From a virus, in the IMG/VR virus record IMGVR_UViG_3300027759_000307, positions 1 through 29,805 of that record: DNA of 29,805 nt; one strand, given 5' to 3'. Below, one piece after another: positions 17,446-25,265 of the stretch (its first letter is position 1; every line of letters starts with the position of its first letter). The translations under genes were made by a program, and so were the position numbers. A model generated the notes under the pieces. That model was not told the DNA's origin and did not search any database. It worked only from the letters and a program-made list of their open reading frames with translations.

Positions 17446-18777
17446 TTAATATTCTAAAATCTCTGTTGTTTGAGTGATATCACTTGATTCAATAAATTCT
17501 TTATTTGTGGATGTAGTTGCAATTTCAATAATTGTTTCGTGTTTATTATAACCAATAATTTGGCGTGAAGCAATAATTAAATATTTACCACTTAAACTGG
17601 TATCTTCATTGCTATCACCATGTTCTATTTTGGCAGCAATAACGCCATCAACATTAACATTCAAACCGGATGTCAATTGAAAATTACCTGGCATAGCAAC
17701 CTTTATTCTTTTTTCCATAAGATTAGCTAAAATCGCTTTTCTTTGAAATAAGAATGATTCATAATTTTCTACTTTTGACAATGAAGTTGGGTCATTTTGT
17801 TTAATGTATGAACTTAATTGTTTAGCTGCACCAAAAATATTAACAGTTTTCTTTGAATCAAATGCCTGAGAATTACTTAACCCATCACGATTTTTAATTT
17901 CTGAAAACTTAGCCGTTTCATTGCCGTGTTTCATACTAGAGTAATGGTCGCCATAACTAATGTTCTTTTTTGCAATGGTTCTTGTCATTGGATCAAATCC
18001 AATAAATTGACCAGCGTTAACGCCTTCTCTTGTTTTTTTAATGCTATCTGTTTGACTTACAACTTCATATCCTCGTGCAGAACTAATTTCATCAATTGCA
18101 TTTTTATTTTGTAAATTTTTTGGTGAAAAATTAATATTTAAAACTTCATCTTGAGTTAGTAGTGTAGATAATGATGCAAAGTTATACCCTAGTAAATTTT
18201 GAAAAAACATAAAATTTGGAGATTGATTTATATCAACGGCTCTCTTAGCAATCCATTCAATTGCTTCTAATGGTCGCAAATTTGGTATTGTAATGTTACG
18301 AACACCATAAGAATTTTCATAAACTCCACCCAAATTATTAGCAGGCACTTTAAGATAATTATTTAATATCTTTTCAACAGCTTCTGAATAAGTTAAATTA
18401 AATGATTGGTTAACTCTTTGTTGGTCAGAATACATAAACTCATCGGCAACAAAATGAAGAACATATTTTTCATTTAACCCCTCAGTTTTTCTATCAGATT
18501 GTTTATAAATTCTAAATGCTTTTTTAAAGTTAGCAATATCCGAATTGGCATCTTTTGAAATGTCAATCAGTATAGATTCAGACCCATCAAATGACAACTT
18601 ATTGGATAAAGCAAGAGAATCACTTACTAAAATATTACCACTCATTACGGGCATCAATAATGAATCAAATATACTGATTTCTTCAAAAATTGGAGTAATA
18701 TCAATTGCTCCTCCTTTTGTTACCAATACCAGTTCATTTATTTTGAACTGTGTTGATTTTTGTATTTGAAAATCCAT
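17446..18777 (-). CDS. 27: Baseplate central hub protein, gp27-like
   Basis: 443 aa; T4 gp27 is 391. The N-terminal part (ITPIFEEISIFDSLLMPVMS, GNILVSDSLAL) and middle (LHFVADEFMYSDQQRVNQSF, TYSEAVEKILNNYL, PNLRPLEAIEWIAKRAV, NFMFFQNLLGYNFASL) are characteristic of gp27/VgrG-type hubs, and the C-terminal tube domain has IKVAMPGNFQLTSGLNVNV...SGKYLIIASRQIIGYNKHET. The hub trimer bridges the hexameric tube and trimeric spike. Placement directly before gp5 matches this role. It begins where gp53 ends (TAATG overlap). Identification rests on family features and synteny more than on residue identity to T4. Confidence 0.85.
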   Translation of the reverse strand: MDFQIQKSTQFKINELVLVTKGGAIDITPIFEEISIFDSLLMPVMSGNILVSDSLALSNKLSFDGSESILIDISKDANSDIANFKKAFRIYKQSDRKTEGLNEKYVLHFVADEFMYSDQQRVNQSFNLTYSEAVEKILNNYLKVPANNLGGVYENSYGVRNITIPNLRPLEAIEWIAKRAVDINQSPNFMFFQNLLGYNFASLSTLLTQDEVLNINFSPKNLQNKNAIDEISSARGYEVVSQTDSIKKTREGVNAGQFIGFDPMTRTIAKKNISYGDHYSSMKHGNETAKFSEIKNRDGLSNSQAFDSKKTVNIFGAAKQLSSYIKQNDPTSLSKVENYESFLFQRKAILANLMEKRIKVAMPGNFQLTSGLNVNVDGVIAAKIEHGDSNEDTSLSGKYLIIASRQIIGYNKHETIIEIATTSTNKEFIESSDITQTTEILEY

Positions 18778-19424
18778 TACTTAATCACTTTTTTAAATTC
18801 TTTTTCAATTGCAGGAACAAATTCTGGCTTAATTAATTTAATGGTTCTTTTTGCTTCATTTAAATCAACTTCATATTGATAATATGATTGTGTTTCTTTT
18901 GTAACTGTTTGAGTTATTGATGTGCCATCTTGTAATGTATATGAATTTAAAGATGGAGTAACATTCGCATATGTATTAGCATCAACGGAAAGCTTCTCAA
19001 TAGTTTTTGTTCCGTCAAACGATGTTCTTGTAATTATTTTAAAATATGATTGAACATTGTTGGTACTCATAGCCCACGCAATACCAGTTTGAACTGTCGT
19101 ATTGGCGGCACCATTAGCAGAATACTTTGAATCAATATAATCAATTAAAGTTTTTTCTTTTAAAGGCCAATCCCATTGTGGGTCAATAATATTGTTAAAC
19201 AATAAAACAATCCAATGCCTTTCTGAGTTATCATAAAATTTTCTAGCAATAATTTCAGGTGTATCCGACTCTTGGATGTTATATGGGTAAAATGCAGCTG
19301 AGTTTTCTTTTAAAGAATTCTCAAATGCAAACCTAGAAATAATATTGGTAACAGTATCAAGACCAGGTGAAGTATCATCACTGGTGTAAAAAGTTTTAGA
19401 AAAATAATTAAAATATTTTGCCAT
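18777..19424 (-). CDS. 53: Baseplate wedge protein gp53
   Basis: 215 aa from the ATG at 19424; T4 gp53 is 196. A longer frame reaches 19463, but the start at 19424 (MAKYFNYFSKTFY) is better: it follows the gp48 stop by one base and has AAGG six bases upstream. The conserved LysM-like region reads YNIQESDTPEIIARKFYDNS, ERHWIVLLFNNIIDPQWDWP, matching T4 YYIKGSPRPEELANAIYGNP, QLYWVLLMCNDNYDPYYGW. gp53 locks neighbouring wedges together around the hub in T4. The region after residue 120 diverges from T4. Confidence 0.88.
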   Translation of the reverse strand: MAKYFNYFSKTFYTSDDTSPGLDTVTNIISRFAFENSLKENSAAFYPYNIQESDTPEIIARKFYDNSERHWIVLLFNNIIDPQWDWPLKEKTLIDYIDSKYSANGAANTTVQTGIAWAMSTNNVQSYFKIITRTSFDGTKTIEKLSVDANTYANVTPSLNSYTLQDGTSITQTVTKETQSYYQYEVDLNEAKRTIKLIKPEFVPAIEKEFKKVIK

Positions 19425-19425
19425 T

Positions 19426-20769
19426 TTATACCTTAGCTTGTGTAACTTCCCTAGGTTCTTCAAAATCTTCTTTAGTAAGATATGTTGTTTCTTGGAATGC
19501 TAATTTTAATGTCATAGCAACCGGCATACCTGTGCGACCCAATGATGGTTGATTTTCATTAGGAACTTCATAAGCAGAAAACCCATTTGGTGCATAATCA
19601 ATATCAATAGTTTGTAAAACACAAGTTGAAATTGGAGGAATGTTTGGGTTCTGTGAACCGTTGTAATAAAATTTAATATCAAACTCAGAAGGAGGAACTA
19701 AAAAAGCGGAAGACTCTTTAACTAATTCTGGAGATTGATGATACCGTAATCTTTCAACAATTCTTTGGACTTCAAGAGCTTCTCTTTCATCTCTTGGATA
19801 AAATTTAAATTCAAAATTAAAAGTTCTAAAATTTGGAGATTTATATAACATCTCCAACATTGGATTTCTAACAGCACCAGTAGCTGCAGCTGTAGCCAAA
19901 CGGGCAGTATTTTTACCAATAACTCCACCAGCAGCTTCACCAACAGTTTGAACACCCTCTCTGTATGCAGCTTTACCTCCACTCGCAGTAGCACCAGCAG
20001 CGGATTTTAAAACTCCTCCTCCTGATGAAATACCTTGTATGTAAGAATCTAATGCAGACTTACCTGCACCTAATACTTTACCGCCAAGTTCATCACCAAT
20101 ATTTGGAGAATCGTATGATTGTGAATAAGTATATGTAAGAGTATCTGGCATATACAATGCAATTGAATCTGTGGTAATATATGATGTTAGTCCATTAAAT
20201 ATACTTCCGCCAGTTACATTTTTAATTGAATTTTTAATGACAGCTTGAGTTTGAGCCGAGTTGCCGCCAAAGATAACACTAGTTTGGCCAAATAAGTTGT
20301 TAACACCACCAACAACACCGCCAATAGCAGAATCTAAAGCACTTGAAAAATTATTAAACAAACCACTAGCACCACCTGTAACTCCACTTACACCATTGTT
20401 AACTTTGTTCAACAATTCTCCACCAACAGCATTTCCTACATGAACAAGTGTTTTGTTTGCTTTGGCTGCAGCATTTTGTATCTCACTTTGAAGAATACCT
20501 TTTGCTTTGTTTTGTATATTGTTTTGAAGGCCTTGAAACCCTTTATCACCACCTTCAAACTTAGATGCTTGAGACCTACTCAATCTTTGTTTTCGTATAT
20601 AAATCATTAAATAATGGCCTTTATCACTATTGCCTATATCTAACGGAAACCTATAAGTGTTTTTAGTGAATTCACTACCAGCAAGAGATCCTAAGGGACC
20701 GGTTGCAAGAGAACCCCTTGCATCCACATTTTTATTAAATGAAATATCGGAGAATCCAAAGAGAGCCAT
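19426..20769 (-). CDS. 48: Baseplate tail-tube cap/initiator gp48
   Basis: 447 aa from the ATG at 20769 (MALFGFSDISFNK); T4 gp48 is 364. The C-terminal half aligns with T4: FRTFNFEFKFYPRDEREALE (T4 RTKVFTWDLTPRSTEDLMAI), RLRYHQSPEL, and CVLQTIDIDYAPNGFSAYEV...AMTLKLAFQETTYLTKEDF (T4 CQIQSIRFDKTPNGNF...TFTLEITMREIITLNR). The middle (about residues 80-300) is a long Gly/Ala/Ser-rich region with amphipathic stretches (NAVGGELLNKVNNGVSGV), longer than in T4. gp48 caps the hub and, with gp54, starts the tube. A weak GGGAAAA lies before the ATG. It is the first gene of the minus-strand block, downstream of a perfect late promoter. Confidence 0.85.
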   Translation of the reverse strand: MALFGFSDISFNKNVDARGSLATGPLGSLAGSEFTKNTYRFPLDIGNSDKGHYLMIYIRKQRLSRSQASKFEGGDKGFQGLQNNIQNKAKGILQSEIQNAAAKANKTLVHVGNAVGGELLNKVNNGVSGVTGGASGLFNNFSSALDSAIGGVVGGVNNLFGQTSVIFGGNSAQTQAVIKNSIKNVTGGSIFNGLTSYITTDSIALYMPDTLTYTYSQSYDSPNIGDELGGKVLGAGKSALDSYIQGISSGGGVLKSAAGATASGGKAAYREGVQTVGEAAGGVIGKNTARLATAAATGAVRNPMLEMLYKSPNFRTFNFEFKFYPRDEREALEVQRIVERLRYHQSPELVKESSAFLVPPSEFDIKFYYNGSQNPNIPPISTCVLQTIDIDYAPNGFSAYEVPNENQPSLGRTGMPVAMTLKLAFQETTYLTKEDFEEPREVTQAKV

Positions 20770-20798
20770 ATATTTTCCCAAAAAGGTTGACTAGATAG

Positions 20799-20806
20799 TA
20801 TTTATA
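20799..20806 (-). promoter_or_regulatory. T4-type late promoter (TATAAATA) for the baseplate block
   Basis: A perfect TATAAATA on the minus strand, 29 bases before the gp48 ATG. Standard spacing puts the start near 20793 and gives a leader of about 24 bases. The octamer overlaps by one base the ATG of the divergent gp4 gene at 20806. Confidence 0.75.
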
Positions 20807-21252
20807 TGACATTCGGCAAAACTTACAAAGGATGGTTCAATCCAAGGCACCCCACCAAATATAAAGGTGATGCGGATAACATCGTCTATCGGTCAACATG
20901 GGAACGCAGGGTAATGAAATGGTTGGATGAACATCCGAATGTTCTCTGGTGGTCGTCAGAAGAATTGGCAGTACCATACAAGTCTCCAGTTGACAATAAA
21001 ATGCACCGCTACTTTCCAGATTTTATCGCCAAAATGAGGTTGAAAGACGGCAAGGTAATGACTTATATTATTGAGGTAAAGCCAATGGCACAGACAAAGA
21101 TGCCTACTCAGAAAAGGAAAACCAAGAGGTTTCTACAAGAGATGGCAACTTATGCGATTAATCAGGAGAAGTGGAGAGCTGCGGACATATTCTGTCAGGA
21201 ACATGGGTGGAAGTTCCTCGTGGTAACGGAACAGGAACTTGGATTGCTATAG
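20806..21252 (+). CDS. 4: Head completion protein gp4
   Basis: 148 aa, same size as T4 gp4 (150). Landmarks: WFNPRHPTKYKGDADNIVYR, STWERRVMKWLDEHPNVLWW (T4-like YRSSWE...NPNI..WASEE), PYKSPVDNKMHRYFPDFI, YIIEVKPMAQTKMP, WRAADIFCQEHGWKF and VVTEQELGLL. The spaced E of STWE, D of FPDF and E-V-K resemble a TnsA/restriction-like nuclease fold, as reported for the gp4 family. gp4 acts on filled heads before tail joining. No ribosome binding site at normal distance (AAGG is about 18 bases away) and no plus-strand late octamer is seen. Its base composition is less AT-rich (about 47% GC over 20881-20940) than the flanking baseplate genes. Confidence 0.88.
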   Translation: MTFGKTYKGWFNPRHPTKYKGDADNIVYRSTWERRVMKWLDEHPNVLWWSSEELAVPYKSPVDNKMHRYFPDFIAKMRLKDGKVMTYIIEVKPMAQTKMPTQKRKTKRFLQEMATYAINQEKWRAADIFCQEHGWKFLVVTEQELGLL

Positions 21253-21313
21253 CTTTATTTTCAAAGCGGAACACCGATACTTATAAGGTTTTGCTGCCAA
21301 AAATCAGGTAATA

Positions 21314-21340
21314 ATGGACTTTATTTTTGAGTATAAATAG
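21314..21340 (+). other. Possible 8-codon leader ORF (MDFIFEYK)
   Basis: A mini-ORF with a good AGGT four bases before its ATG. Its last codons TAT AAA TAG are part of the late promoter TATAAATA, and its stop lies three bases before the next ATG (TAG AGT ATG). It could couple translation of the downstream gene on read-through transcripts. Inference only. Confidence 0.3.
21332..21339 (+). promoter_or_regulatory. T4-type late promoter-like octamer (TATAAATA)
   Basis: Perfect TATAAATA on the plus strand in the 91-base gap after gp4. It ends only four bases before the ATG at 21344 (TATAAATAGAGTATG), so with standard late spacing the transcript would start within that codon. It may serve a leaderless start, a shorter protein, or the downstream genes. 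Confidence 0.55.
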
Positions 21341-21343
21341 AGT

Positions 21344-21922
21344 ATGGCTTATTTACTAGACAGAATCACTCAACAGCTATCGGAAGAAGGTTTAGAACCA
21401 AGAACCAATGCAGCTAGAGAATGGTTAAAAGCTAAGGTGAAAAATTTGTCACCTCAACGCACGGCGCTAATGAAAGACCGTGATAAACTAAAAAGTAAGT
21501 CAATGATGGGTCGTATGTATTTTTATTTTTATGACCCCAAGTTAAAGGATTCGTTGCCATATTACGATAGGTTCCCATTGGTTATACCAATTGAACGATA
21601 CCAAGACGGTTTTTTAGGACTGAATTTGCACTATATCAGCCCAAAGCAACGGATTATCCTTTTAGACAAATTGAGTGTATTTTTAAACAATGATGACTAC
21701 GATGAAACCACAAAGTTTCGTTTGAAGTATCTCACACTTAAAAATGCCTCCAGAATTTTTGAAGGTACTCCTTGTATTAAGAAGTACCTTTATAAGCACG
21801 TTGACAGTAGGTTCTTAGAGATACCTGCTGAAGAATGGGATATTGCCGCCTTAATTCCATATGAATATTTTATAGGCGCAACAAGAAACAAAGTTTGGAC
21901 AGATTCTAGGAAAAAATTCTAA
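21344..21922 (+). CDS. Conserved T4-like virion/assembly protein (DNA end protector-like annotation in relatives)
   Basis: 192 aa. MAYLLDRITQQLSEEGLEPR then NAAREWLKAKV, then the core MMGRMYFYFYDPKLKDSLPY, YDRFPLVIPIERYQDGFLGL, NLHYISPKQRIILLDKL, and CIKKYLYKHVDSRFLEIPAE, EWDIAALIPYE...ATRNKVWTDSRKKF. I recognise this as a strongly conserved family beside gp4 in aquatic T4-like phages, where relatives are often labelled as a DNA end protector or simply structural; T4 gene 2 is next to gene 4, which makes a gp2-like role possible but not proven. No ribosome binding site at normal distance. Its stop overlaps the start of the gp54 gene (TAATG). Confidence 0.7.
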   Translation: MAYLLDRITQQLSEEGLEPRTNAAREWLKAKVKNLSPQRTALMKDRDKLKSKSMMGRMYFYFYDPKLKDSLPYYDRFPLVIPIERYQDGFLGLNLHYISPKQRIILLDKLSVFLNNDDYDETTKFRLKYLTLKNASRIFEGTPCIKKYLYKHVDSRFLEIPAEEWDIAALIPYEYFIGATRNKVWTDSRKKF

Positions 21923-22686
21923 TGTCTTTTTCACCACAGTTATTTTTATCAAATATAAAAGCCAAAGATGGTCTTGCAAAACCATCTCGTTTTGAAGTTA
22001 TTCTTCCTATACCTCCATACATAAACAATTTTATTGGCAATTCAGTTATTAATAAAATATTGAATTTTCCTAATTCTATTTTTAGTGATGTAACAGATGC
22101 TCTTAATACCGCATTTGGTAAGCAAGGAATACAAGATGAATATTCTAAAACATCTAATCCATCCACATCTAGGTATCTAGCACTTCAATGTGAGAACGCT
22201 GAATTTCCTGGCAAAACATTACAGACGGCTGATGTTAAAATTTATGGTCCCATTTTTAAAGTGCCATATCAAACACAATATCCCGACACAGCATTAACAT
22301 TTTTATGTACCAATGATTTCTATGAAAGAAAGTTGTTTGACCGTTGGATGGAAGCTATTATGCCAACAGATACAAACAACATGAGATTTCCAAAAGGTAA
22401 TCTATCAAGGTACATGACTAACATTAAGATTATACAATATGATGATTTCATTAAACAGATTCATGCTATTGAATTGATTGATGCATTTCCTATTGGAATT
22501 GCTCCACAACAATTGAGTTGGTCAGAGGATGGTTTTCATCGTCTTACAATTCAGTTTGCTTATCAGAAGTATCGCACCATATATGATGGCAGTTATGATT
22601 TGGGTGCTGCTGCCACAGCACTATTTGGTACAGTTGGTTCAAGATTGTTACCATTTGGTAAAAGTGTCCCAAGGATTCCTTTTTAA
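21922..22686 (+). CDS. 54: Baseplate tail-tube initiator gp54
   Basis: 254 aa; T4 gp54 is 320. The tube-fold core aligns with T4: TALTFLCTNDFYERKLFDRW (T4 LVISFRMDSEACNYRAMQDW), ANIMP-like AIMPTDTNNMRFPKG, LSRYMTNIKIIQYDDFIKQI, ELIDAFPIGIAPQQLSWSED (T4 FTGCIPISVSAPELSYDGD) and HRLTIQFAYQKYRTI (T4 ITTFDVTFAYRVMQ). It should sit on the hub under gp48 and template the first tail-tube ring. It lies on the opposite strand from gp48, whereas T4 has 48 and 54 adjacent. Confidence 0.85.
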   Translation: MSFSPQLFLSNIKAKDGLAKPSRFEVILPIPPYINNFIGNSVINKILNFPNSIFSDVTDALNTAFGKQGIQDEYSKTSNPSTSRYLALQCENAEFPGKTLQTADVKIYGPIFKVPYQTQYPDTALTFLCTNDFYERKLFDRWMEAIMPTDTNNMRFPKGNLSRYMTNIKIIQYDDFIKQIHAIELIDAFPIGIAPQQLSWSEDGFHRLTIQFAYQKYRTIYDGSYDLGAAATALFGTVGSRLLPFGKSVPRIPF

Positions 22687-22704
22687 TTATTAAGCGAGGT
22701 TATT

Positions 22705-23436
22705 ATGTTACCGAAGTTAGATATACCGACTTATACAGTCAAATTGATTTCAACAGGAAAAACTGTTCGTTATCGTCCGTTTCTTGTGAAAGAACAAAAA
22801 TTGTTTTTAATGGCTTCAGAAGCAGATGATGCTAAAGAAACTATTAATACAATTCGTCAAGTGTTAAAAAATTGTGTATTGGATGAAATTGACATTGACA
22901 ATCTTCCAACATTTGATTTAGAGTACCTGTTCATGCACCTGCGGGCGAGGTCAGTAGAAGAAACGGTTGAATTAAAATACAAATGTAATAATACAGTAAA
23001 AGATGAAAAAGGTGAAGATGCCAAATGCAATGGTTCTGTTGCTTTTACATTGAATGTTCTTGAAGTTGAACCAACAATTAATCCAGAGCATAACAGTAAA
23101 ATTCAACTAAATGAAAACCTTGGTTTATCTTTAAAATACCCAACTTTTGAAATGATTCAAAAGTATGAAACCATGAATGAAGATGAAATTATGATGAAAG
23201 TTTTGGTTGATTGTATAGATTATGTTTATGATAAAGAACAAATCTATTATGCCAAAGATTCTACCAAAGAAGAGCTTGGTGAATTTGTTGATAATTTACA
23301 ACAAAAAGATTTGGAAAAGATTAAACAATTCTTTGATACAATGCCTGAAATTAAAAAAGATGTTCACTTCAAATGTCCAAAATGTGCATATGAAGAAGAT
23401 ATTGAGATTAAGGGCATCCAAAGTTTTTTCGTCTAA
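22705..23436 (+). CDS. 26: Baseplate hub assembly / tail chaperone protein, gp26-like, frame-0 product
   Basis: 243 aa. MLPKLDIPTYTVKLISTGKT, VRYRPFLVKEQKLFLMASEA and LKNCVLDEIDIDNLPTFDLE, YLFMHLRARSVEE match the T4_baseplate family that includes gp26. Cysteines C94 and C108 plus C224-x2-C227 form a probable split zinc ribbon (LKYKCNN...DAKCNGS and HFKCPKCAYEED). GAGG nine bases before the ATG is a good ribosome binding site. The last codons AGT TTT TTC GTC TAA contain an in-phase slippery heptamer; a -1 slip avoids the stop and adds 64 residues. In T4 these proteins help assemble the hub and tape measure; by layout this pair resembles the lambda G/GT chaperones. Confidence 0.85.
   Translation: MLPKLDIPTYTVKLISTGKTVRYRPFLVKEQKLFLMASEADDAKETINTIRQVLKNCVLDEIDIDNLPTFDLEYLFMHLRARSVEETVELKYKCNNTVKDEKGEDAKCNGSVAFTLNVLEVEPTINPEHNSKIQLNENLGLSLKYPTFEMIQKYETMNEDEIMMKVLVDCIDYVYDKEQIYYAKDSTKEELGEFVDNLQQKDLEKIKQFFDTMPEIKKDVHFKCPKCAYEEDIEIKGIQSFFV
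23424..23430 (+). promoter_or_regulatory. -1 programmed frameshift slippery heptamer (TTTTTTC)
   Basis: T TTT TTC lies exactly in the X XXY YYZ phase of the frame-0 gene, two codons before its stop. The -1 frame is open only from 23412, so the shift window is about 25 bases and this is the only slippery site in it. A possible weak downstream stem (TGATA 23447-23451 with TATCA about 14 bases later) was seen; no strong stimulator. Confidence 0.7.
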
Positions 23437-23624
23437 TTTTTCGTTATGATACATTGAGTAACTACTATCAGACAAACTTTGCTTTAATGCAACACCACAA
23501 GTATAGTTTGACTGAACTTGAAAATATGTTACCTTGGGAAAGAAATATCTACTTGGCACTTTTAATGAAGTACCTTGAAGAAGAAAGAGAACGCATTAAA
23601 TTACAAAAACAAGCTAAACGATAA
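23430..23624 (+). CDS. -1 frame extension (tail chaperone 'T' part) of the gp26-like gene
   Basis: Sixty-four codons read in the -1 frame after slippage, giving a 306-aa fusion (join 22705..23430, 23430..23624). The peptide RLIFRYDTLSNYYQTNFALM, QHHKYSLTELENMLPWERNI, YLALLMKYLEEERERIKLQK looks like real protein from the shift point onward. The first ATG is codon 20 and has no ribosome binding site, so independent translation would lose protein-like sequence. The pattern 'YSLTELENMLPWE...' followed by a charged helix resembles the T domain of siphophage chaperones. The stop overlaps the start of the next gene (TAATG), coupling it to tape-measure synthesis. If not frameshifted, a separate 45-aa protein from ATG 23487 is the alternative. 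Confidence 0.7.
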   Translation, partial: RLIFRYDTLSNYYQTNFALMQHHKYSLTELENMLPWERNIYLALLMKYLEEERERIKLQKQAKR

Positions 23625-25264
23625 TGGCAACATTAAAAGAACTAATTAAAAAAGACCCGGCTATAAAGTCAATAACATCCGCTTTTGATCCTAAAGAGAT
23701 GAAAAAGCGGGCGGTTGAAGGTGCTTTTAGTGGAGAAGGAATACTTTCCGCTTACATAAGAGGTCAGCTTGGTGTTAAAGGTAAAAAAGGAGCTACAGCT
23801 GAAAAAACTTCTTCTGGTGTAGCATCTCCTGAATTTACTAGTAATTTAAAATCTATCGCTGATAGTGCGATGTCTTTGCCTGTAATTGCAAGATATATGA
23901 AAGTTCTTGCTTTAAATATGATTAAACTTGCCGTGGCTGGCAAAGGCGGTAAAAAAGGCAGACAGTCTAAACAGAGAGAAGAAGGAACAGTCCAAGCCGA
24001 ATATAAAAAAGACATGGACTTCTTTAAAGCTCAAGATGCTGAAGAAGCTAAAATAGAAGCAGAAAGAGCTAAAAGTAAAACATCTCCTACTCAAGAGGGC
24101 ACTAAATCTGAAAAACCAAAAGAAGAAGGTGGCATATTAGATACGATTTTACAATTTTTTAAAGGTGGTATCTTAAATGCAATAAAAGAAATATTTAATC
24201 CAGCAAATCTGCTAAGTATCTTTAAAAAAGTTTTTATAATTGCAACCATATTTGCTTCTTTATTTGAAGGTATTACGGCTGCATTTAACAAATTTAAAGA
24301 AACCGGTTCTATTAAAGATGCCATTATTGCAGGTCTAGGTGCAATATTAGATTTCTTAACATTTGGTTTATTTGGTGAAGATAATGTTAAGAAAATGTTT
24401 AAAGCTGTTGAAGATTTTATTAATCCAATCATACAATCAATTTCAGAAACAATTACAGCAATTAAAGATTGGGTTGCAAACAATATTGGTATTCCTAAAA
24501 TTGGATTTAAAGTATTAGGCAAAGAAGTTGCTATTGGTCCATGGTACCCATTTAAAAATGACCCAACAAGTGAAGAACCACAGAAAACACAAACTCCTGT
24601 TGTAGCTGATGTTAAGGGTGATTCATCAACACCAGCGGCCGCTGGCACAGAATCTAAACCTGGTAGTATGTCAGACTATTCAGCTGGTGCTAAAGCATTA
24701 CAAGAAAAATATGGTAATGTATCAGCAAATGAATCATCACCAACATTTGAGTTGCCTAAAGATGCTGCTGAAGCACAAAAATTAATTGTTGAACAAGCAT
24801 CAAAAGTTCTTGGAATGCCTTTGCCTGATCCAGAAAAAATGGCAAAAGAAGGAACAACAGGAAGTCCTGAATTAGATAAAACAATTAAAGAACAAATTGA
24901 AGGTGTAATAAAAGAAAAGAAATTAGAACCACAACCAGCATCTGGCGGTGGAGGTGGTGAAGTTTCAGCTGGTGGCAGTAGTACCGGTGGTGGAGGTGGT
25001 GAAGTTTCAGCTGGTGGCAGTAGTAGTACCGGCCAAGATGTAAGTCCTTCTCCTTCTGGTGCTGAACCCGCTATGAGTGGTGAATCATTATCTAATGCCT
25101 CAGCTGACATAGCAGAACAACAAAGAATGGAATCTTCTGCTGATGTAGGCAATCAAATGAATAATTCTTCTGTTACAAACAATTCAAGTTCTGAAGGCAA
25201 AGAACCAAAACCACAAATTGCTGATGTTTATGATACTGAATTTGCAAAACTTTTAGCAGCATAA
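23624..25264 (+). CDS. Tape-measure-like tail protein, copy 1
   Basis: 546 aa. N-terminal helices (LKELIKKDPAIKSITSAFDP; ILSAYIRGQLGVKGK; MSLPVIARYMKVLALNMIKL), a charged helical stretch at about 110-168, then a hydrophobic block at about 170-275 (FIIATIFASLFEGITAAFNK, FKETGSIKDAIIAGLGAILD, FLTFGLFGEDNVKKMFKAVE). The rest is low-complexity, with a duplicated Gly-rich unit at 438-468 and a Ser/Asn-rich tail. The hydrophobic block matches that of the next protein, so the two are tandem paralogues. Size is near T4 gp29 (590), the tape measure, and position directly after a chaperone gene with a frameshift is where tape measures lie in other tails. No sequence match to gp29 could be made by eye, so the role is inferred. 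Confidence 0.6.
   Translation: MATLKELIKKDPAIKSITSAFDPKEMKKRAVEGAFSGEGILSAYIRGQLGVKGKKGATAEKTSSGVASPEFTSNLKSIADSAMSLPVIARYMKVLALNMIKLAVAGKGGKKGRQSKQREEGTVQAEYKKDMDFFKAQDAEEAKIEAERAKSKTSPTQEGTKSEKPKEEGGILDTILQFFKGGILNAIKEIFNPANLLSIFKKVFIIATIFASLFEGITAAFNKFKETGSIKDAIIAGLGAILDFLTFGLFGEDNVKKMFKAVEDFINPIIQSISETITAIKDWVANNIGIPKIGFKVLGKEVAIGPWYPFKNDPTSEEPQKTQTPVVADVKGDSSTPAAAGTESKPGSMSDYSAGAKALQEKYGNVSANESSPTFELPKDAAEAQKLIVEQASKVLGMPLPDPEKMAKEGTTGSPELDKTIKEQIEGVIKEKKLEPQPASGGGGGEVSAGGSSTGGGGGEVSAGGSSSTGQDVSPSPSGAEPAMSGESLSNASADIAEQQRMESSADVGNQMNNSSVTNNSSSEGKEPKPQIADVYDTEFAKLLAA
24947..25032 (+). repeat. 42-bp direct tandem duplication in copy 1
   Basis: Two nearly identical copies (24947-24988 and 24989-25032) coding GGGGEVSAGGSST. 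The second has one extra AGT codon; near-identity at the DNA level suggests a recent duplication in a flexible linker. Confidence 0.85.
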
Positions 25265-25265
25265 T

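Noticed and set aside
19424-19463. Longer N-terminus for gp53
   Set aside because: The extra 13 residues would overlap gp48 by about 38 bases, while the ATG at 19424 has a close ribosome binding site and the stop-start junction seen across this operon.
20770-20781. Extension of gp48 to a TTG start at 20781
   Set aside because: The ATG at 20769 is the normal start; TTG would add only four residues and remove the weak GGGAAAA site from the leader.
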